A DNA stretch of 64,000 bases from Sphaerisporangium album (GCF_003323745.1 NZ_QOIL01000005.1:62001-126000); one strand, 5' to 3'; positions 1-9,178 are shown, counted from the stretch's first letter. Numbers and translations: made by a program. The notes: generated from the sequence alone by a model not told the origin.

Positions 1-2421
1 GCCGCCGCGGTAGCCGTACAGCAGAGGGGAGCAGTGCAGGTCCGCGATCATCTCGGCGGCGGTGTCCGTGCTGATCGGCGGGACGCGGAAGGCGCGGTCG
101 GCCAGCAGGTCCGCCGTGACGCCGCCCATGCCCGCCATGACCAGCGGGCCGAACGCCGGGTAGTTGACGCCTCCCACGATGATCTCGACGCCCTGGGGCA
201 CCATGCGCTGCACGATCGCGCCGGTCATCGCGGAACCGATGGCCGCCTTCATCTCGCGGTAGGCCCGCCGCACCGCCTCCGGCGAGGTCAGGCCGGTACG
301 GACTCCGCCGACGTCGCTCTTGTGCACGGGGCCGGTCGCCTTGAGCACGACGGGCGGTCCCAGCACGGCGGCCGCCTCGGCGGCGCCCTCGGGGTCCGTC
401 ACGCCGATCGACTCGGCGACGGTCACGCCGTAGCAGCGCAGGAGCCGTTCGGTGGTGGCCGGGTCCAGCCAGCCGCCGTCCGGCCGGGCGGCGAGTTCGG
501 AGCGCACGATGTCCCGGGCGGCGGGCTCGTCGTCCCCGGGGGCGGGCTCGGCGCGGTCCACCGGCGTCCGCAGCCATTCGGCGTACGCCGCGGCGCGGGC
601 CAGGGCCTGCACGGCCTGCTCGGGGAAGGCGTACACGGGGATGCGGCCCTCGATCGTCCCGTCGTGGCCCATCACGCACGCCACCACGGGCTTTCCCGCC
701 GTCCGCGTCGCCTCGGCGATCGCCTTCTCGGTCGCCTCCAGGCCCGATCCGAACGGCGGGGTGTAGACGACCAGCACGGCGTCCACGTCCGGTTCGGCCA
801 GGATGACTTCGATGGCTGTGCCGATCTCCTCGGCGGAGGCGTCGGCGGTCAGGTCCACCGGGTCGCCGAGCGCCGCGGCGGCCGGCACCCGTCCGGCGAG
901 GGCCGGCAGGGTCAGCTCCGGGACGATCAGCCGGTTGCGCTCGCAGGCGTCCGCGGTCATCGCCTCCGGGCCTCCGGAGTTGCCGACGATGGCCACCCTG
1001 CGGCCGGCGGGCAGCGGCTGGGTGGCGAGCAGCCTGGCGGTGTCGAGCATGTCGCGCACGGTGTCCAGGCGGATCACCCCGGCCGCGCGGACCAGGGCGT
1101 CCACGGCGACGTCGGGGGTGGCGGCGGCCGCGGTGTGCGATCGCACCGCCCGCTCACCCGCCCCGGACCTGCCGCTCTTGACGAGCAGGACCGGCTTGCG
1201 GCGGCCGACCCGGGCAGCGATCCTGGCGAACTTGCGCGGGTTTCCGAACGATTCCAGGTAGAGCGCGACCACGCGCGTGGCCTCGTCGTCCTCCCAGTAT
1301 TCGAGCAGGTCGTTGCCGCTCACGTCGGCCTTGTTGCCCACCGAAACGAACGAGGAGACGGGCAGCCGCTCCAGCAGGGCCGCCCCGACCGCGCCCGACT
1401 GCGACAGGACCGCGATGTGCCCCTTGGCCATGGCTCGGGGGAGGAAGCTGGCGTTCATCTGGATCGACGTGTTGACGATCCCCAGGCAGTTGGGGCCGAT
1501 CAGGCGCATGCCGGCCGACCTGCATATCGCCACGAGCTCCCGCTCGGCGTCGCGTCCCCCGTTCTCGGCGAACCCGGCCGTCAGGACCACGAGCCCTTTC
1601 ACGCCGGCCGCGGCGCACGCCCGGGCCACGCCGAGGACGGCCGGCGCGGGTACGGCCACCACGGCCAGGTCGACCGGTCCGGGCACCGCGCCCAGGTCCG
1701 GGTACGCCTGGATCCCCGCGATGTGGGTCGCTTTCGGATTCACCGGGTAGACAGGGCCGGGGAAGCCTCCGCTGATCAGGTTGCGCAGCACCTTGTGCCC
1801 GGTGGCCGACGGGTCGCGGCCCGCGCCCACGACGGCGATGGAGCCGGGCGCCAGCACGCGCGCCAGCGACGCCCGCTCGGCCTCGTGATCGCGGATCGCG
1901 ACGCTTTGGAGCAACCGGTCACCGGGGGCCAGGCTGACGCGCAGACGCACCAGCGCGCCGTCGTAGTTGAGCTCCAGCGGGAGCCCGAAATCGTGAAGAA
2001 CCCCGAGCATCGCGTAGTTCTCGGCGAGCACCTCGCCGGCCAGCTTCCGCACGCCGGCCGCGGCGGCCCGGACGGCCAGGTGCTCCAGCAGCAGCGTGCC
2101 GAGCCCCACCCCCTGGACGGCGTCGTCGACGAGGACCGCCATCTCCGCGACCGCCGGGTCGGCTGTGGGCGTGTACTCGGCCACGGCGACCGGCCGGTCG
2201 TGGACGGTAGCGACCAGCACGAGGCCCTCGTGACCCGGACGGGTGATCCGGTCCACGTGGGCGTGCGCCGTTCCCCGGCCCCCGGTGAAGAAACGGAGGT
2301 ACGCCGACCGCTCCGACGCGCGGTCGGCGAGCTCGTGCAGGGAGGCGCGGTCGCCCGGCGCGAGCGGGCGCACGTGGGCGATGCCGCCGTCACGCAGCAG
2401 GACGTCGCATTCCTCGGACAT
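1..2421 (-). CDS. GNAT acetyltransferase / ADP-forming acyl-CoA synthetase fusion (3' end outside window)
   Basis: The reverse-strand frame is open from an ATG at 2421 to the window edge (807 codons). Residues about 1-170 are a GNAT domain, with the acetyl-CoA loop near the run VQGVGLGTLLLEHL. A CoA-binding Rossmann domain follows from about residue 185 (SIAVVGAGRDP), then succinyl-CoA-ligase-like domains including RSHTAAAA, then an ATP-grasp region with GPVVLKATGPVHKSDVGG. The visible end, SPLLYGYRGG, is typical of the ATP-grasp tail, so roughly 80-100 residues should lie outside. Such fusions are Pat-like protein acetyltransferases or ADP-forming acyl-CoA ligases in actinomycetes; which activity applies here is unknown. 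Upstream DNA carries two DosR-like boxes, suggesting hypoxia or stress control. Confidence 0.85.
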   Translation of the reverse strand, partial: MSEECDVLLRDGGIAHVRPLAPGDRASLHELADRASERSAYLRFFTGGRGTAHAHVDRITRPGHEGLVLVATVHDRPVAVAEYTPTADPAVAEMAVLVDDAVQGVGLGTLLLEHLAVRAAAAGVRKLAGEVLAENYAMLGVLHDFGLPLELNYDGALVRLRVSLAPGDRLLQSVAIRDHEAERASLARVLAPGSIAVVGAGRDPSATGHKVLRNLISGGFPGPVYPVNPKATHIAGIQAYPDLGAVPGPVDLAVVAVPAPAVLGVARACAAAGVKGLVVLTAGFAENGGRDAERELVAICRSAGMRLIGPNCLGIVNTSIQMNASFLPRAMAKGHIAVLSQSGAVGAALLERLPVSSFVSVGNKADVSGNDLLEYWEDDEATRVVALYLESFGNPRKFARIAARVGRRKPVLLVKSGRSGAGERAVRSHTAAAATPDVAVDALVRAAGVIRLDTVRDMLDTARLLATQPLPAGRRVAIVGNSGGPEAMTADACERNRLIVPELTLPALAGRVPAAAALGDPVDLTADASAEEIGTAIEVILAEPDVDAVLVVYTPPFGSGLEATEKAIAEATRTAGKPVVACVMGHDGTIEGRIPVYAFPEQAVQALARAAAYAEWLRTPVDRAEPAPGDDEPAARDIVRSELAARPDGGWLDPATTERLLRCYGVTVAESIGVTDPEGAAEAAAVLGPPVVLKATGPVHKSDVGGVRTGLTSPEAVRRAYREMKAAIGSAMTGAIVQRMVPQGVEIIVGGVNYPAFGPLVMAGMGGVTADLLADRAFRVPPISTDTAAEMIADLHCSPLLYGYRGG

Positions 2422-2843
2422 GGCAGCTCTCCAATTCGACGGCAGGACGACGAGGCGACCACGGGAGGGCCGGGCTCGACCCTGAGGCGGTCATCACGTC
2501 TCCTTCGGAAGTCCACCGCCACGGTCTCGTCCGCGGCCTGTGGATGGCAGTGCCGGAGGGCCCGCACGAGCGGGACTTTGGTCCGCCGGCGGCCACGGCG
2601 AATCGGCGTCGCCCCGCCCGAGCTGCTGGTGTCGCGCCGTCCGGGCCGCGGAAGGACGAAAGTCCCGGCGACGAAGGGACCTCCGCGCCGCCGGCGTGAG
2701 CCGTACAGCACTCGGAGCAGGGCCCGGGAAACGTTGTGCTGGCGCATACCGAACCGTCGCATCGGCAACATCGACAGCATGGAAAGGGGCCGACGAAGGC
2801 CACCACCGAAGGACGACGGCACTCCGCTCCCATTTCCCCCGTC
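2422..2843. other. Intergenic region, 422 bp
   Basis: This is the divergent spacer between the GNAT/acyl-CoA synthetase and the DoxX-like gene. Apart from the two DosR-like boxes I see no gene or hairpin. The open frames crossing it are high-GC shadows without recognisable domains. Confidence 0.6.
2572..2666. promoter_or_regulatory. Two DosR/DevR-like boxes
   Basis: GGGACTTTGGTCC lies at 2572-2584 and GGACGAAAGTCCC at 2654-2666. The second is the reverse complement of GGGACTTTCGTCC, so the sites are two near-identical partly palindromic boxes in opposite orientation. They resemble the DosR/DevR dormancy-regulon box. They sit between the GNAT/acyl-CoA synthetase gene (start 2421) and the DoxX-like gene. 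Assignment is by motif resemblance only. Confidence 0.5.
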
Positions 2844-3356
2844 ATGGACGCCGGCTCCTCGCGGGCGGTCACCGGTCCCGTCGATCACGTCTGGGCCGTG
2901 GCGCGGATCGCCCTGGGCTGGATCTTCCTGTGGGCCGGCCTCGACAAGCTCTTCGGCTGGGGCTTCGCCACCCCCGCCGACCGTGCCTGGATCCACGGCG
3001 GCAGCCCGACGACCGGCTTCCTCACGGGCACCGGCGACCACGCCCTCGGCGGGTTCTTCTCGGGCCTGGCCGGGCAGCCGTGGGTCGACTGGCTGTTCAT
3101 GATCGGACTGTTCGGCATCGGCCTCGCGCTGGTCGCGGGCGCCGGGCTGCGGATCGCCGCGGCGACCGGCGGACTGCTGCTGGTCCTGATGTGGGCCGCC
3201 GAACTGCCGCTGACCACCAACCCCTTCCTCGACGAGCACCTCGTCTACGCCGTCGTGCTGGCCGGCCTGGCCCTGGTCTCGGCCGGCGACACCTGGGGCA
3301 TCGGCAGGTGGTGGGGCGACACCCCCATCGTGCGCAGACACCTCATCCTGAAGTAG
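2844..3356 (+). CDS. DoxX-family membrane protein
   Basis: The 170-residue product has about four hydrophobic segments. The first contains VARIALGWIFLWAGLDKLFG, the typical DoxX opening; later ones include WLFMIGLFGIGLALVAGAG and IAAATGGLLLVLMWAAELPL, and the conserved ending region NPFLDEHLVYAVVLAGLAL follows. DoxX proteins are small integral membrane proteins linked to respiratory or redox functions; the exact role is unknown. The ATG at 2844 is chosen because similarity starts just after it, although no good ribosome site precedes it and an upstream in-frame ATG at 2736 is possible. It is divergent from the acyl-CoA synthetase and may share the DosR-like boxes. Confidence 0.75.
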   Translation: MDAGSSRAVTGPVDHVWAVARIALGWIFLWAGLDKLFGWGFATPADRAWIHGGSPTTGFLTGTGDHALGGFFSGLAGQPWVDWLFMIGLFGIGLALVAGAGLRIAAATGGLLLVLMWAAELPLTTNPFLDEHLVYAVVLAGLALVSAGDTWGIGRWWGDTPIVRRHLILK

Positions 3357-3535
3357 GCAGACTCCCCGCAGTGCCCATCCGGCACCGGATGGGCGCTGCG
3401 CCGGAGAACCTCAGATGGTCAACGAGCTGGGCGATCCGGGCATCGGTAGTGCCGCCGGCGGCGCGGCACAGGGTGCGATGTCGTGGGGTCCGGCGGCGGC
3501 GGTGCCGCTGGGCGCGGCCGGTCCGGTGCGCGGGG

Positions 3536-4215
3536 TCATCTGGGTTTCACGCCCGGACCGAGGATGGAGGGACGGCTCGACAAAAGACGTGCCGGCCCCG
3601 GCGGCCGACCACCTGCCAGCCGGCCCGAACCGGTCGGCGGCGTCTGGGAGGAGGGGTTTCGTCGCGTGGGGGCCTCGCGCGGCCACCGAGACGAACCTCG
3701 ATCATTTATCACGCGGCTGGCCGGGGGGAAGCGTGCGACGAACCGCGCCCCAGACGGGCTGTCTTCGAGGGTGAGGGTACCGCCATGATCTTCGGCGATC
3801 TGCCGGGCGATCGGCAGGACCAGGCCGCTGCCGCCGGTGTCCTTGGCGCACGCGTCTTGCAGGCGGGCGTAGCGCTCGAAGATGATCTCCCGCTGCTCGC
3901 GCGGCACCCCGCTCCCGTCGTCGTAGACCTCCAGCACCGCCGCGTCACCCCGGTGCTCGACGGTGACCATGACCACGGAGCGGGCGTGGCGTTCGGCATT
4001 GTCCATGAGGTTGTGCAGCAGCCGGGTGAGACCGATCCGCTCTCCGTAGACCATCACGCCGCTACTGAACCTCCTGACCGCCCCTATCTTGCTTTGCCGA
4101 TGGTCGAGCTCGCCGTCCACCAGCACGGCGAGGTTGAGGAGGTCGTGCCGGCCGATGACACCCGCCTCAAGCCGGGAGATCTCCCGCAGGTTGGTCACCA
4201 AGTCCTGCAGCCGGG
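3536..4215 (-). pseudogene. Sensor histidine kinase C-terminal fragment
   Basis: The frame encodes the end of a HisKA dimerisation region (LQDLVTNLREISRLEAGVIG) followed by a complete ATPase domain. The N box is LLHNLMDNAERHA, the G1 box YDDGSGVP, the F box IFERYARLQ and the G2 box GGSGLVLPIARQIAEDHGG. Everything N-terminal to the dimerisation helix is missing: sensor, HAMP and the phospho-accepting histidine. Reading upstream, the kinase sequence stops at about 4215, where a different frame encodes the start of an ISL3 transposase. The tail after VARFPPA does not resemble a kinase. This is a broken remnant, not a working kinase. Confidence 0.75.
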
Positions 4216-4343
4216 CAGGGTGCAGGCTCTTCCCGAGTACGGGCCACGACCCGAATGAGGTCGTTCTCGTCCGCCACATCCTCGATGACCAGGTCAGACA
4301 ACCCTGAGAACACCGCGCCCACCAGGTCGTTGATCTTCAGCAC
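4206..4343 (-). pseudogene. ISL3-family transposase N-terminal fragment
   Basis: From a GTG at 4343 the reverse strand reads VLKINDLVGAVFSGLSDL, then VIEDVADENDLIRVVARTRE and PAPCP. This is the recognisable N-terminus of ISL3-family transposases, leading to the first cysteine of their zinc motif. Only about 46 codons remain before the sequence runs into the histidine-kinase fragment in another frame. No terminal repeats or catalytic domain are visible. Confidence 0.6.
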
Positions 4344-4518
4344 GCCTCAGGCTGGCAGGTGATCACTGACCGCTACCACCGATTACGGGACAGAGCCGTT
4401 CGCTGGACAGACCCCTGCCGCGTGCCTGGCAGATGTCTGACTTTCGGATCAGGCGAGGGGAAGCTGTTGGAGGCGCCTATGTGCTCCGACCAGCGCTGAC
4501 ACTGAGCAGCCGTCCCCC

Positions 4519-6561
4519 TCAACTGGTGGCGACGATGCCCCCCAAACCGGCTAGACGTAGGGCCAGATTCCGGGGTGAGTCGATCAGCTTGTGGCGACCC
4601 TTGGTGGACTCAAGCGCGGCCACGACGGGACTCGACAAGAACGCGATCAGCTCGTCCACTTCCTGCCGGGACGGGCGGGGAGTGAACTCCTTCCGTAGGG
4701 CATAGATGATGTTCTCAACGCTGATGTACCCGTCATCGACGGGGTCCTCGTCCACGGCTTCCTGGAAGGCCAGGTCGATGATCCTACGCATCAGTAGTGA
4801 GCGCCGCTCCAGCGCCTGGTACCGCTCGGCCAGGTCGTCGCTGAACGTGTCGATGCGGGAGAAGGCATCCCGCAGTTCGGTAAGGGGCATGGGGTTTCGC
4901 GAGTGTTGGTCGAGCAGCGTGGCAAGGTCCTCGATGCGTAGAAGAATGACCTCGTTCTCCGCCGCCCAGTTCTTGAGCCGTGGAGCGAAGTCCGGCCCGA
5001 CGACGACCACGTGATCCGCCTTGTGTTTGCGCTTGTGGTCACGCAGCGCATCGAATTTGACGTCGGACTCGGCGACTTGGCCGCTCCCTGAGCTCTTCGC
5101 GTCAACGATGATCCGGTAGCGATCCTTCGTGGCCAGCTGCGCGATGCCCAGGACGTCCGTGCGGCCGGAGCCGCCGAGGTGCTCGGCCTGGAAGCCGAGG
5201 AAGGCAAAGGCTTGAGCGACGGCCTCCTCGAAATCCCGACTGTCCGTGCCGACATTGCCGTACTGCCGCAGCTGAGCAATAACCGCCGCGGGTACCGAGG
5301 CAGGGGGCGCGCTCTGCGGTCCTGCGGGATCGATACCCTCCAGCTCTGCTCCGACGGGCAGCTGAAGTGTCAGGTTCTTGGTGAAACTCCGGCCGGCTGC
5401 AGTGACACGGAACCGTTGCCAGTCGACCCGCTCGACGAGACCCGCGTCCTGGAGGAAGGAGAGCCGGAGACGGACCTCTCCATTCGACGCCTGGGTGTAG
5501 CCGTACACATCCTTTGCCACAGCCACCAGCGTCGAGGTGGTCGCAGACTTACCCAAGTGGCACAGGATCTCACCGAAGAACAGATACCGCGCATGCAGAT
5601 GCGCAGCGAGCAATCGCTCGTTCCCCTCGTCGACGAGTCGGTGCGCGTCCTCACTCGGTGCAAAGTGGTTGAACGACGTCTGCTCGACGAGTCCGGTGTG
5701 TCGCAGGGCGTGCATCATCGAGGTGAAAGACGCCTTGCTGATGCCGAACTCGCTGCTGCACTGCTCGCCGAACTCCTCGAGCCCGGTACCGTCGGCCAAC
5801 AGGGCCACCAGCCTGCGCAGGGCGGCGGTCGCAGTCAGAGTCGAGTCCCCGTCGCGGTTGTCGGAAGCGTTCCCTCGGGGGATATAGCCGATCAGAGCGC
5901 GACGGTTCCTCAGATCGACCTGCTCCAACTGTAGGGAGTCGTCGAAGAACGCTAGCTGCCCCTCTTCGTCACCGTCCGATTCGGCGGCCTCCTCTTCTCC
6001 TCGGGCGCTTTCGGGTGGGCAGAGCGGAAGAACCCCCAACAGGGCGTCCCCCCGCTCGGTCCTCACGACCCTCTGGCCCCACAGCTCGACCATTCCCAGG
6101 CTTCTGAGCCATCCCGTGCGGTCCCGCACGGGTGACAGGCTTGCCCAGTTCAGCCCGTAGGTCTTCGTTGCCACCTCTAACAAGTCCGCGTGTTTCGTCT
6201 GATTTCCGATCGCCAGGAGGAGCTCGCCGATGAACTTCACGTTAGCGTGCAGGTGAGCGGCCAGGAAGGAGTTGTCCTTGTTCTCCAGCCATTGCTGCGC
6301 GTAGGCGCTCGGCTGCCACTGGCCTCCGCCCAACCGCTCGGCGAGGCCCGGATTGGAGAGCACCCGCCGGCACAGATCCTCGCAGCGGGCGCTGATGCGC
6401 TTCCCCTCCGATGTCTGCCACTCCAGCAATTCCGCGCCGTCGCACGGCAGCTGAACAAGCACCTGTCGGAGTAGGTCCGCCTGGACTTCCGTACCGCCTT
6501 GGATGTAGCCAAGTGAGTTGCTGCGATTACGCCACTGCTTGGCGGGTACGGGCTGACGCAT
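4519..6561 (-). CDS. FokI-like PD-(D/E)xK nuclease with duplicated N-terminal module
   Basis: This 680-residue protein is probably a DNA endonuclease. The catalytic domain begins near DFEEAVAQAFAFLGFQAEHL. It contains the run GRTDVLG (Asp469) and RIIVDAKSSGSGQ (Asp487, Lys489), a D-x17-D-x-K layout very close to the FokI cleavage domain. The N-terminal half carries two related modules, seen as SFLAAHLHANVKFIGELL near residue 98 and LLAAHLHARYLFFGEIL near residue 315. Each is followed by a winged-helix-like stretch (KTYGLNWASLSPVRDRTGWL; KDVYGYTQASNGEVRLRLSF). They may recognise DNA or a partner. The ATG at 6561 is chosen because AAGGGGAG lies just upstream. No methyltransferase accompanies it. 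It is divergent from the caspase-kinase gene. Confidence 0.75.
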   Translation of the reverse strand: MRQPVPAKQWRNRSNSLGYIQGGTEVQADLLRQVLVQLPCDGAELLEWQTSEGKRISARCEDLCRRVLSNPGLAERLGGGQWQPSAYAQQWLENKDNSFLAAHLHANVKFIGELLLAIGNQTKHADLLEVATKTYGLNWASLSPVRDRTGWLRSLGMVELWGQRVVRTERGDALLGVLPLCPPESARGEEEAAESDGDEEGQLAFFDDSLQLEQVDLRNRRALIGYIPRGNASDNRDGDSTLTATAALRRLVALLADGTGLEEFGEQCSSEFGISKASFTSMMHALRHTGLVEQTSFNHFAPSEDAHRLVDEGNERLLAAHLHARYLFFGEILCHLGKSATTSTLVAVAKDVYGYTQASNGEVRLRLSFLQDAGLVERVDWQRFRVTAAGRSFTKNLTLQLPVGAELEGIDPAGPQSAPPASVPAAVIAQLRQYGNVGTDSRDFEEAVAQAFAFLGFQAEHLGGSGRTDVLGIAQLATKDRYRIIVDAKSSGSGQVAESDVKFDALRDHKRKHKADHVVVVGPDFAPRLKNWAAENEVILLRIEDLATLLDQHSRNPMPLTELRDAFSRIDTFSDDLAERYQALERRSLLMRRIIDLAFQEAVDEDPVDDGYISVENIIYALRKEFTPRPSRQEVDELIAFLSSPVVAALESTKGRHKLIDSPRNLALRLAGLGGIVATS

Positions 6562-6931
6562 CGGCTCCCCTTCACTGCGGTGCTCGTGTTTCTTTCTGAG
6601 AGTAGAGGGAGCTGCTGACAATAACGACACAGCGTCGCTCTACTGAGCGACCTGCTTCGATCTTCGCGCCTGGACCTCCACTATGCCTCGGTGGAGGAAG
6701 GACAACGATCCCGAGACTTCGCCACGTGGCGCCCTACTCTATTTTGGCTGGACGAAAGACTATTAATTGTCTAACCGAAATTGACATCGTTGCGATCGCG
6801 TTACGATATGTCCCGCACATCGCTAAACAAACGCCAAGTGACGTAATGTCCACTTCTCTCACCATCTGTGATGTTGCGAGTCCATACGGTGAGCCTGGAC
6901 CGCTCTAACGGTACGAGCACGGGAGATTGAT
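6562..6931. other. AT-richer divergent intergenic region
   Basis: This 370-bp spacer separates the nuclease and caspase-kinase starts. Its base composition is clearly lower in GC than the rest of the window. It has a candidate promoter at 6781-6809 and no convincing gene; the 60-codon frame at 6726 matches no family I recognise. Confidence 0.5.
6781..6809 (+). promoter_or_regulatory. Candidate sigma-70-type promoter for the caspase-kinase gene
   Basis: A perfect TTGACA at 6781-6786 is followed after 17 bases by CGATAT at 6804-6809, a weak -10. It would give a leader of about 115 bases before the TTG start at 6932. Confidence 0.3.
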
Positions 6932-9178
6932 TTGGGAACTCGACTAGCGCTTGTTGCGGGAATCAGTGCCTACTCTGGCAGGTGGACTGCGCTTAGCAGC
7001 TGCGTCAACGATGCTGACCAGGTGGCCGAAGCGCTTACTTTGCCGGAGTACGAGTATCAAGTGACCCGCCTCACTGATGAAGAAGTGACAAAGGCGGAGA
7101 TTCTTAGATGGCTGATCGAAGCAAGGACATCGGGCGCCGAACAGATTCTCTTCTATTTCGCGGGGCATGGCGCTGCTACACAGCTAGGCACATACCTTGT
7201 CACGTACGACAATAGTGAGTTCGATGAAGGCGTACTTCTATCCGACTTAATAAGGATTGCGGATCCCGATGCTGGCTCTAGAACTCAGGTCTTGTTCCTG
7301 CTGGACTGCTGTCACTCTGGTGGCGCTGTCTCGGGGACCTCATCTGCAATTCTTAGAATACGTAGCCTTAATAACGCAGATGTAAGTCAGGTAGTGCAAC
7401 GCATGGATCCTTCCATTGCCGTTATAGCAGCCTGCGCCGAGGATCAGCGAGCTTGGGAGGTCAGCAACCTGGGACACGGTGTCTTCACATATTACCTCCT
7501 CTCAGCACTACTAGGGGATGCTGCAGATCATACAGGCTCAGTTACCGCACACAGCATTTATGACGTGATTTCTCGAGAGATGGACTCGAGAGATGGACAT
7601 GAACAAGTTCCAATCTTCGGCGGTAGGATCCAGGGACGAATGGTACTGGGCCAGCGCCTGACTCCTTCTCTGTCTCCCCCGCGCCCGGAAGAGGAATATG
7701 CTCGCTACGAAAGAGAGGCGCAAAGTTTCCTGGACGGCTACAACAGCTTCAAAGCGCAGTTCAACCTAGAGTCCTGGCGCACCGATGGATATTTCTCCGC
7801 TTGTAGAAAACTAGAGGACATCAGTAGATGGTTCGAGAAGAAAGATCAGATCGAAGGAATGTCCACCCGTAATCTCTATAAGAGATCAAGGGAAACGCTA
7901 GTCAGATACCAAGCCGAGCTGGGCATGGTCGAAACTGGTACGCGATTGAGGTGGGGAATTCTGGACGAACAAATAGGTGCTGGCGGCTTTGGCAAGGTAT
8001 GGAAGGTGGCGTCCGGAGGCGGGAATCTTTTAGCATATAAGCTCTACCATGCATACGAATTACATGACAAGGAGAAAGTTAGGCGCTTCAGAAATGGGTA
8101 TGATGCCATGCGTATGCTGTCTGATCCGCGCATTGTGCAAGTTTATGACTATAGCGATTGCCCTCCTGGCTTCACAATGGACTATATTGATGGCAGCAAT
8201 CTCCGTGAACTCAGCTTAGCAAACTTCATGGACCCGGTTGATATCTTCGCCATCTTGCATCAATCTGGAGAGGCCATCGAGCATGCCCATCGCCATGAGG
8301 TGATACATCGTGACATCAAGCCAGAAAATATCATTTGCAGCCTCGAAGAAGGGGGCGACTATCGCCCATACCTGACCGATTTTGATCTTGCGTGGTTCAG
8401 CACGCAGACGCAGAAGGCGACGAAGACTGCCATGGGGGTCGTCTACTACGCAGCGCCAGAGCAGTACATTGCTTTCGATCCAAAGATCGCGCGTAGTAAG
8501 AATCCGACTCTGGATGTCTTCTCTTTTGGGCAGCTCATGTACTTTTGTTTGACAGGAAGAGACCCGGATCCGCTCAACATCGAGAGCAACAGTAACTATC
8601 TTGGACAAATACTAGCACGTCGGTGCCCCACCAAAACCGCAGCTATGGCTATCGCCCTATACAAGGAGTGCACTCAATTCGACTCCTCCAAGCGCGTTCA
8701 GAACTTTTCTCATATAGTGGGAAGCATAGGGGAGATAACTCAAGAACTCACCCACAGCAGCACAGAAACATCTATCAGCAGGGAAGAGTACAGTGCAGAA
8801 CTTGCATTCCAGATGACACGAAGCCTCCGATCGGGCGAGCCCTCAACAACTTTCGTCAATGCGTCGGGCGGCTGGCAGGTTTCAATGGAATGGAAGGAGC
8901 GAGCGCATAAGCGGAGTTCCGTTCCCGTGCTTTCAATGCATATCAAACCAACGCGCCGTATGTCTCTTGAGAACGTCGCCAATGAGCGCATGAGAACTAT
9001 CCTTAACCGTCGAATCGACAGCGCGATCAGTTCTTATGCGGCGCGCGCCCAACGGCATCCAGGGAGAAGGGGCGACTTTGAATTCTTCCTTGAATGGCGC
9101 CTAGACAAAATAACCAGGGCTGACGCGTTGGTGCTGAGCGATATTCTGCGATCGATATTCAGTTCTCTAGACGCCTGA
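6932..9178 (+). CDS. Caspase-like protease fused to a Ser/Thr protein kinase
   Basis: The 748-residue protein joins two signalling enzymes. Residues about 1-245 form a caspase-fold (peptidase C14) domain: LALVAGISAY at the start, catalytic His79 in FYFAGHGA and Cys127 in LLDCCHSGG. A helical, charged linker covers about 255-345. A protein kinase follows: glycine loop GAGGFGKVWKV (about 349), Lys370 in AYKLY, HRDIKPEN (Asp461), DFD in place of DFG (Asp483) and YAAPEQY. The last 140 residues match no family I know. It starts at TTG 6932 with GGGAG six bases upstream. GC content is visibly much lower than in its neighbours, which points to transfer. By analogy with other bacterial caspase-like effectors it is probably part of a defence or cell-suicide system; that role is inferred. 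Confidence 0.85.
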   Translation: MGTRLALVAGISAYSGRWTALSSCVNDADQVAEALTLPEYEYQVTRLTDEEVTKAEILRWLIEARTSGAEQILFYFAGHGAATQLGTYLVTYDNSEFDEGVLLSDLIRIADPDAGSRTQVLFLLDCCHSGGAVSGTSSAILRIRSLNNADVSQVVQRMDPSIAVIAACAEDQRAWEVSNLGHGVFTYYLLSALLGDAADHTGSVTAHSIYDVISREMDSRDGHEQVPIFGGRIQGRMVLGQRLTPSLSPPRPEEEYARYEREAQSFLDGYNSFKAQFNLESWRTDGYFSACRKLEDISRWFEKKDQIEGMSTRNLYKRSRETLVRYQAELGMVETGTRLRWGILDEQIGAGGFGKVWKVASGGGNLLAYKLYHAYELHDKEKVRRFRNGYDAMRMLSDPRIVQVYDYSDCPPGFTMDYIDGSNLRELSLANFMDPVDIFAILHQSGEAIEHAHRHEVIHRDIKPENIICSLEEGGDYRPYLTDFDLAWFSTQTQKATKTAMGVVYYAAPEQYIAFDPKIARSKNPTLDVFSFGQLMYFCLTGRDPDPLNIESNSNYLGQILARRCPTKTAAMAIALYKECTQFDSSKRVQNFSHIVGSIGEITQELTHSSTETSISREEYSAELAFQMTRSLRSGEPSTTFVNASGGWQVSMEWKERAHKRSSVPVLSMHIKPTRRMSLENVANERMRTILNRRIDSAISSYAARAQRHPGRRGDFEFFLEWRLDKITRADALVLSDILRSIFSSLDA

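Noticed and set aside
34-3102. Plus-strand open frame of 1,022 codons
   Set aside because: It is antisense to the GNAT/acyl-CoA synthetase, has the His/Arg/Gly-rich composition of a high-GC shadow frame and shows no domain.
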